The notes below the pieces were generated by a model. The model saw only the letters and a list, made by a program, of their open reading frames with translations. It was not told where the DNA came from and made no database searches. Positions 8,140 through 15,908 of a stretch of 64,000 nucleotides of DNA are shown piece after piece; the stretch's first letter is position 1; every line of letters begins with the position of its first letter. Where the stretch lies: NCBI RefSeq assembly GCF_900447045.1, contig NZ_UAWH01000015.1, forward strand, positions 124,001-188,000, read 5' to 3'. Origin of the DNA: Clostridium paraputrificum (GTDB taxonomy: Bacteria > Bacillota > Clostridia > Clostridiales > Clostridiaceae). The position numbers and the translations under genes were made by a program.

Positions 8140-8345
8140 AATAAACACCTCATAAATTAAATATATTAAATAGTTTATTAGGCCCTTAGAAGTTAGAGAT
8201 CTTTAACTAAGATAGACACTTAACTAACTAAAATAAGGGCCTAAGAGCAAAGATCCTCATATGCATCATCCTCCTTTATGTCATTGTAGGACAGATTATA
8301 AAATAAAGCAAAGTAGGTAAAATAATACTTCCATAAAATAAGTGT
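8140..8345 (-). promoter_or_regulatory. Candidate leader-peptide attenuator upstream of the L25/Ctc gene
   Basis: Read on the minus strand, a TATAAT box is followed after about 20 bases by AAAGGAGG and a tiny ORF. An 11-bp perfect stem pairs the end of that ORF (TTAGGCCCTTA) with TAAGGGCCTAA (8178-8188), extended inside by AGTTAG / CTAACT. A second, incompatible pairing joins GATCTTT in the ORF to AAAGATC in the loop. Translation of the leader would therefore switch between the two folds. There is no T tract after the stem, so control by classic termination is not obvious. The regulatory role is inferred from structure only. Confidence 0.55.
8236..8268 (-). CDS. Putative leader peptide MRIFALRPLF
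   Basis: A ten-codon ORF ending in TAG, starting at an ATG nine bases after a perfect AAAGGAGG. Starting at an ATG three codons earlier would give MHMRIFALRPLF or slightly longer. Its last codons form one strand of the stem described for the L25/Ctc leader. The strong ribosome site on so short a frame, the nearby -10 box and the overlap with alternative stems are the features of stalling leader peptides upstream of antibiotic-inducible genes. Confidence 0.5.
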
Positions 8346-8625
8346 AATAAAAAAGTTTAATGATAATAAAGGTGGTGATAAATTAACGTTAAGGAAAATA
8401 AAGAGATATATATTATTGAACTGGGAAATATTCCTAAATAACTGGTAAATTTCAAACTATTAGATAAATTAAAACATTTCCTCTCTGAGATGTTTCAATT
8501 TATAAGATTTAGTGTAGCCACCTTTAGTTATATCCATTGTCAAAAAATAGTCTTATAAAGAAAGATATAGAGGCACTAGAATTGCTTTTTATGAATAACA
8601 TATATGAGAAAGGAGTTGATATAAA
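8346..8625. other. Spacer with one stem-loop, otherwise unassigned
   Basis: The clearest structure is an imperfect stem AAATTAAAACAT / ATGTTTCAATTT at about 8466-8500, enclosing TTTCCTCTCTGAG. No open frame with a ribosome site is visible before the next gene. It presumably holds the promoter of the small Pro/Tyr-tailed protein. Confidence 0.35.
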
Positions 8626-8979
8626 TTGTCATTAGAAATATTTGATTATGAAAGAAATGATATGTCTATTTATGAACAGTGTCAGAGGTGTATATCTTAC
8701 CACACAATTATCCAAATGAAAGACGGTAGTAGCTTTGATGGAATTGTAGAGGGGATAGATGGAAATATGGTTTTTGTTTTAGTTGGCGAAGATGTAATGA
8801 CTGATGAGATGGCTAATGAAATGGCAAGACAACCTAGACAACCCTTTGGACCAATGAGAAATAGATATAGAAGATTTAGACGAAGGCCATTTCCTATTAA
8901 CACAATAGCTGCTTTAGCCTTACTAAGATATCCCTTTATAGTACCACCGTATCCTTATTATCCATATTATCCTTACTAG
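8626..8979 (+). CDS. Small protein with an Arg-rich stretch and a Pro/Tyr-rich tail
   Basis: A 117-residue protein that I do not recognise by name. Residues 15-60 (TIIQMKDGSSFDGIVEGID then MVFVLVGEDV) look like a small five-strand barrel of the Sm/Lsm kind, but this is only a resemblance. A strongly basic run follows (NRYRRFRRRPFP, near 80-92), and the end is YPYYPYYPY. Such low-complexity tails are common in spore-coat proteins, so a coat role is a guess. The start is a TTG about ten bases after GAAAGGAG. It is followed by its own terminator. Confidence 0.6.
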   Translation: MSLEIFDYERNDMSIYEQCQRCISYHTIIQMKDGSSFDGIVEGIDGNMVFVLVGEDVMTDEMANEMARQPRQPFGPMRNRYRRFRRRPFPINTIAALALLRYPFIVPPYPYYPYYPY

Positions 8980-9076
8980 TTTGTATATACTTATTTATAT
9001 TAACTAAAATTCTTTTTCTGTATATTGGTGTATATTTAGGGAAAACATAAGAAGTTATAGAAGAGATTAGCGTGAA

Positions 9077-9109
9077 AATGCTAGGAATTTACTTCCTAGT
9101 ATTTTTTTT
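9077..9109 (+). terminator. Rho-independent terminator
   Basis: Stem CTAGGAA / TTCCTAG, extended by AATG/TATT-type pairing, followed by eight T residues. It separates the Pro/Tyr-tailed protein gene from the ClC gene. The next 18 bases repeat the end of the palindromic element at 754. Confidence 0.8.
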
Positions 9110-9155
9110 GTTCTTTAGGAAATTATATTTATGATGAAGATAGAAGGAGAGGGTT

Positions 9156-10418
9156 ATGGAAAAGTTAAAAACTAATGCGGAAAATCAGTATAGTTCATTA
9201 ATTTTTAATGTACTAAAATGGATTGCACTAAGTATAGCAATGGCTGTGCCCATAGGTGTTATAGTTGGTTTATTTAATATCCTATTAAGCTGGGGAAATA
9301 ACTTTAGAAAAGATCATGAATATATGATTTATCTACTACCCTTCGCTGGATTGATTATAACCTTTTTATATTTACATACAAGAAGAAATGCATATTCAGG
9401 TGAAAATTTACTAAAATCTGAAGTTCAGTCAGCTGCAAAAGATATTCCTTTTTTTATGTCAATTGTAGTATTTATAGGTTCATTTTTAACAACTTTATGT
9501 GGAGGTTCTGCTGGAAAAGAAGGATCAGCTGTTGCAATGGGGGGCATATTAGGAGATTTTATGGCAAGAATCTTTAATTTATCTGATGATGAGCAAAGAA
9601 CCTTAGTAATTTGTGGAGTAGGTAGTGCTTTTGGTGTTATATATGATGTACCTTTTGCAGGAGCAATTTTAGGAATGGAATTAGTGTTAAAAGGAAAGTT
9701 TCATTATCAAGCCCTAATACCTGCATTTTTAACAACTGTATTTTCAAACGAAATAGCTAATATTATAGGTAATAATGAAGTAGTCTATCCTCAGTTAAAC
9801 TTAGGAGAATTAAGTATTTTACTGCTTTTAAAGCTAATTTTACTTGGAATAATATGTGGTATTGCTGGGTTTATATTCAATTTAGTATTAGATAATAGCA
9901 GTAAGCTATATGACTTAGTTACTAAAAATCCATATATAAAGGCAATTTTAGGAGGGGGAATAACAATAGTATTATTCTTAATTATTGGAAATAATTATAA
10001 TGGATTAGGTCAATCTTTCATAAATGATTCATTTAGTAATAGGGTAAGTATAATGGATAGTATATGGAAGATATTATTTACAGCAGTAGCTTTAGGGTCA
10101 GTTTTTCAGGGAGGAAGAGGAAATCCAACATTCTTTGTAGGAGCAACACTTGGCAGTTCTGTTTCAGGGTTAATAAATCTTCCGTTAGAATCTTCCACAG
10201 CATTAGGTATGATTGGAGTTTTTTGTAGTGCAACATCACTTCCAATTACATCAATAGCTATGGCCCTTGAATATTTTGGTGGAGGAGAAATGGTAGCTAT
10301 TATGATAGTTATGACTATAAGCTACATAATATCAGGATTTTATGATATTTTAGTTAAAAATAAACTTCCTAAAGAGAAGGGAAAACTATTTGAAGGAAGT
10401 GTTCACAAGAATAAGTAA
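9156..10418 (+). CDS. ClC-family anion channel/transporter
   Basis: A 420-residue membrane protein of the ClC superfamily. The gating-glutamate loop is GKEGS (Glu122), close to the canonical GREGP, and later motifs fit the fold (GVGSAFGVIYDVPFAGA, FQGGRGNPTFFVGA). The position of the usual chloride-selectivity loop GSGIP instead reads S81-G-E-N-L, more like the loops of fluoride-exporting ClC proteins as I recall them. Chloride versus fluoride is therefore open. No CBS domains are present. The ribosome site is GAAGGAGAGG. It is a single-gene unit followed by a degenerate repeat copy. Confidence 0.85.
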   Translation: MEKLKTNAENQYSSLIFNVLKWIALSIAMAVPIGVIVGLFNILLSWGNNFRKDHEYMIYLLPFAGLIITFLYLHTRRNAYSGENLLKSEVQSAAKDIPFFMSIVVFIGSFLTTLCGGSAGKEGSAVAMGGILGDFMARIFNLSDDEQRTLVICGVGSAFGVIYDVPFAGAILGMELVLKGKFHYQALIPAFLTTVFSNEIANIIGNNEVVYPQLNLGELSILLLLKLILLGIICGIAGFIFNLVLDNSSKLYDLVTKNPYIKAILGGGITIVLFLIIGNNYNGLGQSFINDSFSNRVSIMDSIWKILFTAVALGSVFQGGRGNPTFFVGATLGSSVSGLINLPLESSTALGMIGVFCSATSLPITSIAMALEYFGGGEMVAIMIVMTISYIISGFYDILVKNKLPKEKGKLFEGSVHKNK

Positions 10419-10419
10419 A

Positions 10420-10562
10420 CCAAAATGTGTGGTTGATATTTATTTTGATTGTTCAGTCGAAAGCTACAATGCACAGAAAAAGAAATATCTATTCGCTTAT
10501 TATTTAAGGTAATGAAATTGTAATACCATCTTTGATTTATATATAATTAAAATTTTATATTT
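10420..10562 (-). repeat. Dispersed repeat, diverged copy C
   Basis: Read on the minus strand, this stretch aligns with the repeat at 2356-2556: TATAAAATTTTAATTATATATAAATCAAAG against TATAAAATTTCAATTGG...TCAAAGG split by small changes, then TTACCTT, GATATTT and finally AAAATAAATATCAACCACA against AAAATAAATATCCACTCCA. About 40 bp of the middle is missing. It lies between convergent genes. Confidence 0.6.
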
Positions 10563-10573
10563 TTCTATATATT

Positions 10574-10608
10574 CAAAAAGAGAATCTTTAAAATAGATTC
10601 TCTTTTTA
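10574..10608. terminator. Bidirectional terminator
   Basis: Twelve-bp stem AAAAAGAGAATC / GATTCTCTTTTT with T tracts on both strands, between the convergent ClC and acetyltransferase genes. Confidence 0.8.
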
Positions 10609-10639
10609 AAATAGAATATTTAGGCTAAAAGGTGATTCT

Positions 10640-11272
10640 TTAAAAATTATATCCATAAAGAAAGATGTTTAAACTTTCATTTACTCTATTAAAATGCACT
10701 TTCTTTTCATTTAATCTTTTAAAATTATTTTTATCATAAAATTGATAGTTACATCTTGTATCGGTATATAGGTATAGAGATTTTACTTTCATAGATTTCA
10801 TGTAGTCAAAAAGATAATTCATTAAAGATGTTCCTACACCTAAACCTCTAGATTCTTTTGATACAATGAAAAGTTGTATGCATCCTTGAAAATTATTCTT
10901 ATTTCCATTAAAAATTTCTTTATAAGTCTTTTGAATTTTAGAGAATTCTTTTAAATCTTTTTTATTATCATTTTTTGTAAACATAATTTTAATTAAAGAG
11001 CTTATTAAACTTATTCTATTATGAAAGCTTTTTATTTTATTTTTATCCTTATTAGCATTTCCTAAAATGATTCCAATAACTTTACCATTTTTAATAGCTA
11101 CTTTACTAAAACTACTATCTAATATACATTCTTGAAGATAAGAATTTAGTATTAAGTTTAAAAAGTCGGGATCTTTTATAAACTCACTAAATCCAAAAGC
11201 ATCACCTATTAACTTTTTTATTATTTCATAATCTCCTTTGTGTAATTCTCTGTACATAACCTTATTGTTCAT
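10640..11272 (-). CDS. GNAT-family N-acetyltransferase
   Basis: A 210-residue protein with the GNAT acetyl-CoA binding signature SRGLGVGTSLMNYL near residues 140-153, preceded by the usual beta strand (IQLFIVSKE) and followed by LYLYTDTRCNYQFYDKNNF, the C-terminal strand-helix. The acceptor substrate is unknown. The ATG seven bases after AAGGAAG was chosen; an upstream in-frame TTG lies within the ribosome site. It is transcribed divergently from a MerR regulator, and its promoter contains the regulator's probable binding palindrome. It is therefore the likely target, plausibly a drug- or metabolite-modifying enzyme. Confidence 0.85.
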   Translation of the reverse strand: MNNKVMYRELHKGDYEIIKKLIGDAFGFSEFIKDPDFLNLILNSYLQECILDSSFSKVAIKNGKVIGIILGNANKDKNKIKSFHNRISLISSLIKIMFTKNDNKKDLKEFSKIQKTYKEIFNGNKNNFQGCIQLFIVSKESRGLGVGTSLMNYLFDYMKSMKVKSLYLYTDTRCNYQFYDKNNFKRLNEKKVHFNRVNESLNIFLYGYNF

Positions 11273-11312
11273 AATATTTCTTCCTTTCAAATCTTAAAAT
11301 TAGTATATAATT

Positions 11313-11343
11313 ATGTTAATATCTCCTCTTAGAGGAGAGTCAA
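11313..11343 (-). promoter_or_regulatory. MerR-type promoter/operator of the acetyltransferase gene
   Basis: On the minus strand, TTGACT (11338-11343) and TAACAT (11313-11318) are 19 bp apart, the over-long spacer characteristic of MerR-activated promoters. The spacer holds the perfect dyad CTCCTCT-A-AGAGGAG (11323-11337). The arrangement closely resembles the published BmrR operator. It points towards the acetyltransferase gene. Confidence 0.8.
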
Positions 11344-11371
11344 TAAATATTAGAAAGTTGGATGTGGTTAA

Positions 11372-12190
11372 ATGAAAGAGTATTATTCAATAGGCGAAGT
11401 CTCAAAAATAAAAGATGTTACAATAAAGGCTTTAAGATATTATCATAAAGTGGGAATCTTGATACCTAAATATATAGATGAAGAAACAGGGTATAGATAT
11501 TATTCTATAGATCAATTTGTTCATATAGATATAATTAAAGGCTGTAGAACTCTTGGAACAAGTATTTTAGAACTACAGGATATATTTAAAGATCCAAATA
11601 CAGAAAAACTTTTAAAGTTTCTAGAGATAAAAAAGAAGGAAGCAGAAGAAAAAATTAAATTAATGAATGAAATAATAAGCAATATTAATATATTAAGCGA
11701 AAGCATTAAAATATCAAAAGAAATAGTAGATAATGATGAAATTGTAATAAAGCATTTTAATAAGAGATGTATAGTTTTTGCTCCATTTAAAAGTTCTAAG
11801 GAGTTAGAGGAACTTATTTATTACTCAAAATTAGATAAAATAATTAAGGAAAATAATATGGAAATAACCTTAGAGAGGGGAATAATCTATGATATTAGTT
11901 CAAGGGGAGAGATTAAGTCACAATTTGCATTTGTTGGATTGAAGGATGAGGTTGAAGAAGAACAAAACATAAGAGTATTACCTGAAGGAGATTATTTAAC
12001 TTTAGTTTATAATAAAGAAAATCAACTAAAGTGTAGAGAAAATTTAATGAAGTATATAGAGAAAAATAATATAAATACAAATGAGTTAATAGAAGTTGAA
12101 CTTTATCACGATTTATTTAATACAGATAACTATAGTTGTCAAATACAGATATATATAGATAAGAATCATATACATCCAAATTATTTTTAG
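11372..12190 (+). CDS. MerR-family transcriptional activator with GyrI-like effector domain
   Basis: A 272-residue regulator. Residues 1 to about 75 are a MerR winged helix (YYSIGEVSKIKDVTIKALRYY, then GILIPKYIDEETGYRYYS). A coiled coil follows (about 80-118, KKKEAEEKIKLMNEI), and residues about 120-270 form a GyrI/BmrR-like ligand-binding domain. Members of this group bind hydrophobic cations or drugs and activate a divergent or adjacent promoter by untwisting its long spacer. Here that promoter belongs to the divergent acetyltransferase gene. The start follows a weak GTTGGATGTGG ribosome site. The ligand cannot be predicted. Confidence 0.88.
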   Translation: MKEYYSIGEVSKIKDVTIKALRYYHKVGILIPKYIDEETGYRYYSIDQFVHIDIIKGCRTLGTSILELQDIFKDPNTEKLLKFLEIKKKEAEEKIKLMNEIISNINILSESIKISKEIVDNDEIVIKHFNKRCIVFAPFKSSKELEELIYYSKLDKIIKENNMEITLERGIIYDISSRGEIKSQFAFVGLKDEVEEEQNIRVLPEGDYLTLVYNKENQLKCRENLMKYIEKNNINTNELIEVELYHDLFNTDNYSCQIQIYIDKNHIHPNYF

Positions 12191-12272
12191 AGGATATTAA
12201 GAAATAGTTAAGGTTCTTTTAAGATAATTTCTTTAATATATAAACCATACTTTATAAACGAAGGGGATAAAT

Positions 12273-14804
12273 ATGAAGAAGAAACTGAATAAGAAAATAG
12301 TGCAAATGATTCAAATTCCAATTATAGTAGTAATATTATTTTTTGCATTAAGGGAATTATATAATATTTTTGTTGATATAGATGTTAATCTATTCAATAT
12401 GTATTCTGACAAGTTAACAGTTACTAATATAATGATAATTATAGTATTAGGGATAATATCATATTTACCATTGTCATTTTACGATTTAATAATAAAAAAG
12501 AAGGTACAAATAAACCTAAGTACAAGAGAAGTGTACAAGTATTCATGGATTGCAAGTTCAATATCTAACTTAGTTGGCTTTGGTGGAAGTTCAGCTATAT
12601 TCTTAAAAAATCATTTTTATAAGAAATACGTGGATGATTCATCAAAACTTATAAAAGAAACATCTAAGGTTGTTGGATTAAACTTATCAGGATTTTCTTT
12701 AGTATGCTTAATATATTCTTTATGGAGCTTAGTAAATGGAAGAAGCTTTGATTATGTATTTTTCATATCAGCTTTAATAGGTTTATATATTCCTATTATT
12801 TTTATAGGGGCTACCTATAAGGTATTTAAAAATAGAAATAAAGAAAATTACTATATTACATTAAAAATAATGTTTACTTCAATTCTGGAATGGGCAACAA
12901 CTATACTTTTAATATACGGATTGATTGTAATTTTAGGAATAAAGGTTACTTTATCACAATTCTTTCCTATATATGTTATGGCTATAATAGTAGCTATGAT
13001 AAGTATGGTACCTAGTGGTGTTGGTACCTTTGATTTAACACTATTAGTAGGACTTAAAGAGTTTAACGTACCTTCAGAGCAAGTTCTATTACTTATAATC
13101 TTATATAGATTAAGCTATTACATAATTCCTGTGTTAATAGGACTAGTTTTATATTTATCAGATTTGTATATGAAGATAAATGAAGATGCACGAGAAGTTA
13201 TATCAAGGTTAAATTCTAAATTAGCTCATTGTGTTTTGAAAATTATGTTATTCATTACAGGAATATCGTTGATATTTGGTAATAATATATACTTAAAACG
13301 TTATTTTCCTCATAGAAATGAAATCTTAAATATGGATATAGTAGAGTTATCTATATCTTTAAGTATAATAATAGGATTTATTCTTATAGTATTATCAACT
13401 ATACTTCATACAAAAACTAAAGAAGTTTATTATTTTATGGTTTTCGTATTTGCTGTTATAACTATGGGAGGATTCTTTAGCAAATATAATATTCATGAAT
13501 GTATATTTATAGGACTTGTTTGGATATTAATATTATTTAGTAGAAAAATGTTCTATAGAATAGGTTTTATTTATACATGGAAAAATGCAATTAAAGATAT
13601 AGCAATTATTTTATTAACCCTATCAGTATATTTGATATCGAGTTATTCAAAAGTGGTACATTATATACATAGAAAGATACCTATTTTAAATTTAGAGGAA
13701 ATAGTAAAAAGCTTTTATAAAGATAATTTAGTAAGTTCTGTTTTTATTGGAGCAACAATAGCCTTATTATTAGTTATGCTTTTAATATTGCTTAATAGAT
13801 TAAACAAGTTTCCCAAAGAAGAATTAGATAAAGAAAAGGTTAAAAAGATTATTGAAAATTATGGTGGATCAAGACTTATCCACTATGTATTTTTAGGAGA
13901 TAAGTATATATACATAAATAAAAATGAAGATGTACTTTTTCAGTATCAAATATCTGGAGATAAAATTATAGTTTTAGGTAACCCAGTAGGTAATAAGGAA
14001 AACTTTTTTGATGGTATACAGGAATTTTTAGAGTTTGCTGATTTATATGGATATACTCTAGTGTTTAGTGGAGTTGATGTTGAAGTAATGGGAGAACTTC
14101 ACGATTTAGGTTATGAGTTTATGAAGCTTGGGCAAGATGCATGGGTTGAACTAGATAAGTTTTCATTAGTAGGTAATAAGAATAAAAGTAATAGACAAGC
14201 TATAGGAAGAATAACCAAGGCTGGCTATGAATTTTCAATTGTTAGTCCACCTTATAATGATGAGCTATTTAGTGAAATAAAAGAGGTTTCAGAAGAATGG
14301 CTTAATGGACAAAAGGAAAAAGGATTTTGTGTAGGTTTTTTAGATAGAGATTATATAGAAATGGATAAAGTTGCTATTGTAAGGAATTCTGAAGGAGAAC
14401 TTAAAGGATTTGCTACAATAATGCCAATGTATGATGGTGAAACCCTATCTGTTGATCTTATGAGATTTAAGAAAATTGAGCTTAATGGAATTATGGATTA
14501 TATGTTTGCAAATATTTTTGAGTATGCAAAGGAAAATGGGTTTAAATATTTTAATTTAGGACTTGCGCCATTAGCAGATGTAGGAAGAACTAAGCATGCT
14601 TTTTTTAGAGAAAAGATAGCCTATCAAATATTTGTATATGGTAATTTTGTATATTCATTTAAAGGACTTAAAAAATTTAAGGAGAAATATGCTACAAGAT
14701 GGGAAGATAGATATATAGCATACAAGAAAGGAAGTTCTGTTATAATAACTGTTATTCAATTGATGCTTGTACTTACAAAAGAAAAAGATGATTTTTGTAA
14801 GTAG
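12273..14804 (+). CDS. mprF: Bifunctional lysylphosphatidylglycerol synthase/flippase MprF
   Basis: An 843-residue membrane protein with the full MprF layout. An N-terminal multi-helix flippase domain (about 1-320) contains SMVPSGVGTFDLT. More transmembrane helices follow to about 520, then a cytosolic synthase domain (DUF2156/GNAT-like, about 530-843) with GNPVG, LGLAPLADVG and the terminal YATRWEDRYIAY block. MprF transfers an amino acid, usually lysine or alanine, from aminoacyl-tRNA to phosphatidylglycerol and flips the product to the outer leaflet. This lowers surface charge and protects against cationic peptides and daptomycin. The amino-acid specificity is not visible. It has a GAAGGGGAT ribosome site and is apparently monocistronic. 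Confidence 0.93.
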   Translation: MKKKLNKKIVQMIQIPIIVVILFFALRELYNIFVDIDVNLFNMYSDKLTVTNIMIIIVLGIISYLPLSFYDLIIKKKVQINLSTREVYKYSWIASSISNLVGFGGSSAIFLKNHFYKKYVDDSSKLIKETSKVVGLNLSGFSLVCLIYSLWSLVNGRSFDYVFFISALIGLYIPIIFIGATYKVFKNRNKENYYITLKIMFTSILEWATTILLIYGLIVILGIKVTLSQFFPIYVMAIIVAMISMVPSGVGTFDLTLLVGLKEFNVPSEQVLLLIILYRLSYYIIPVLIGLVLYLSDLYMKINEDAREVISRLNSKLAHCVLKIMLFITGISLIFGNNIYLKRYFPHRNEILNMDIVELSISLSIIIGFILIVLSTILHTKTKEVYYFMVFVFAVITMGGFFSKYNIHECIFIGLVWILILFSRKMFYRIGFIYTWKNAIKDIAIILLTLSVYLISSYSKVVHYIHRKIPILNLEEIVKSFYKDNLVSSVFIGATIALLLVMLLILLNRLNKFPKEELDKEKVKKIIENYGGSRLIHYVFLGDKYIYINKNEDVLFQYQISGDKIIVLGNPVGNKENFFDGIQEFLEFADLYGYTLVFSGVDVEVMGELHDLGYEFMKLGQDAWVELDKFSLVGNKNKSNRQAIGRITKAGYEFSIVSPPYNDELFSEIKEVSEEWLNGQKEKGFCVGFLDRDYIEMDKVAIVRNSEGELKGFATIMPMYDGETLSVDLMRFKKIELNGIMDYMFANIFEYAKENGFKYFNLGLAPLADVGRTKHAFFREKIAYQIFVYGNFVYSFKGLKKFKEKYATRWEDRYIAYKKGSSVIITVIQLMLVLTKEKDDFCK

Positions 14805-14923
14805 GGTTAAATTGTAATTATGTATAGTTTTTAGATAGTCTCATTTGGTTTTGAGAAATAGTAGTGAACCTTTATCATTAGAAAAGTATAAGATAAATAT
14901 ATACCAATATTTTTAGAGGTAAT

Positions 14924-15391
14924 ATGAAAAATAATTATTCGGATTTTAATAATATATTTGGAAATGAATCAGAATATAGTTCTTTTAGTGAACGTGATAT
15001 TGAAGAATTAAACTTGTTAAGTTATCAGCATATAGCAGATATTATTTCAATTATAGGAGATTTACTCTCATATCTATCTACTATTGAAAGTATAAATTTA
15101 ATTTATAGTAGATATACTAATGAAACTGAAAATGTTCCTAATCCAGATATACCTGCTGTTCAATCTCTTGAATTATTGGTAATTTCAAGATTTATATATA
15201 CTCAACTTGGATTTATTCGTTTTGACCATTTAAAAGAAAGAAAGGCGAAAGGAGAAGTGGACTTTTCTCTTGAACCAGATATATATGTTAATATTTCAAA
15301 TATACTTAGAACATCAGGCACATTATATGCTTTATTAGCTGCATATGGTATTTATGAAAGAGATTTATCCCAACCTATTATAGGTATATAA
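14924..15391 (+). CDS. Hypothetical protein, 155 residues
   Basis: I do not recognise this protein. It is soluble, acidic at the N terminus (SERDIEELNLLSYQHI) and mainly helical, with a conserved-looking middle (AVQSLELLVISRFIYTQLG) and a C-terminal helix (LYALLAAYGIYERD). No signal peptide, cysteine or catalytic motif is visible. Ribosome site AGAGGT lies upstream of ATG. It sits between mprF and the Ser/Arg-repeat gene and has its own terminator, so a shared operon is unlikely. Proteins of this size and composition occur among small spore-associated proteins, but that is a guess. Confidence 0.6.
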   Translation: MKNNYSDFNNIFGNESEYSSFSERDIEELNLLSYQHIADIISIIGDLLSYLSTIESINLIYSRYTNETENVPNPDIPAVQSLELLVISRFIYTQLGFIRFDHLKERKAKGEVDFSLEPDIYVNISNILRTSGTLYALLAAYGIYERDLSQPIIGI

Positions 15392-15402
15392 ACTGTTAAT
15401 TG

Positions 15403-15437
15403 ATAAAGAAGCTGAATTTTTAGCTTCTTTATTTTTT
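15403..15437 (+). terminator. Rho-independent terminator
   Basis: Stem ATAAAGAAGCT / AGCTTCTTTAT with an 8-nt loop and T7. It ends the hypothetical protein gene and abuts a partial repeat copy. Confidence 0.85.
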
Positions 15438-15493
15438 TGTAACTTGGACTTGCGACGGAACGAGAAAAATAAATATCTGCTCCAAATTTTTTA
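15438..15493 (+). repeat. Dispersed repeat, partial copy D
   Basis: Only the right end is present: GTAACTTGGACTTGCGACGG then AACGAGAAAAATAAATATC, which aligns with GTGACTTGGAGCGTAGCGACGG...AAATAAATATC in copy B, ending in T residues. As in copy B, it directly follows a terminator. Confidence 0.6.
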
Positions 15494-15578
15494 CAATTAA
15501 AAGATTATGTAACTCTTTTTAGTATTTTGAATAGTATATATTAAGTGCAATAAGTAAATAAATTTAGGGGTGTTAATA

Positions 15579-15878
15579 ATGAAATGCATTAGAGAAAGAT
15601 CCTACATGGGTCACAATTATTATAGAGGATGGAGTAAATCATCTTCCAAATCAGAAAGAGAATGTAAAAGATCAAGAAGGTCATTTAGTAAATCAAGAAG
15701 CAGATCATTTAGTAAATCAAGAAGTAGATCATTTAGTAGATCTTTTAGTAGGTCTAAGAGTAGATATTTTAGTTGGTCAGCAAGTAGATCATTTAGTAAA
15801 TCATTTAGTAGATCATTTAGAAAATCAAATTGCAGATCTAGATGGTCATGTAAAAGACCACGCAGAAGAAGCTATTAG
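15579..15878 (+). CDS. Ser/Arg-repeat (SR-rich) basic protein
   Basis: A 99-residue protein containing 33 Ser, 23 Arg and 10 Lys by my count. Most of it is alternating S-R/S-K/S-F repeats (FSKSRSRSFSKSRSRSF and similar, residues 32-80), flanked by Cys- and aromatic-containing ends. The DNA shows matching direct repeats of ATCATTTAGTAAATCAAGAAG type, so the gene can grow or shrink by recombination. I chose the ATG preceded by TTTAGGGGTG. Similar composition is known for phosphorylated spore-coat proteins such as Bacillus CotG. The next gene, 30 bases on, encodes a Ser/Thr kinase, so this is a likely substrate (inference). Confidence 0.75.
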   Translation: MKCIRERSYMGHNYYRGWSKSSSKSERECKRSRRSFSKSRSRSFSKSRSRSFSRSFSRSKSRYFSWSASRSFSKSFSRSFRKSNCRSRWSCKRPRRRSY

Positions 15879-15908
15879 AAGTAAATAGTTTTAAATAAGT
15901 ATATTGCT

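Noticed and set aside
15650..15840. Regularly spaced ATCATTTAGTAAATCAAG-type DNA repeats considered as a CRISPR array
   Set aside because: The repeats are tandem, in frame and lack unique spacers; they encode the SR dipeptides of a gene with a good ribosome site. No cas genes are near.
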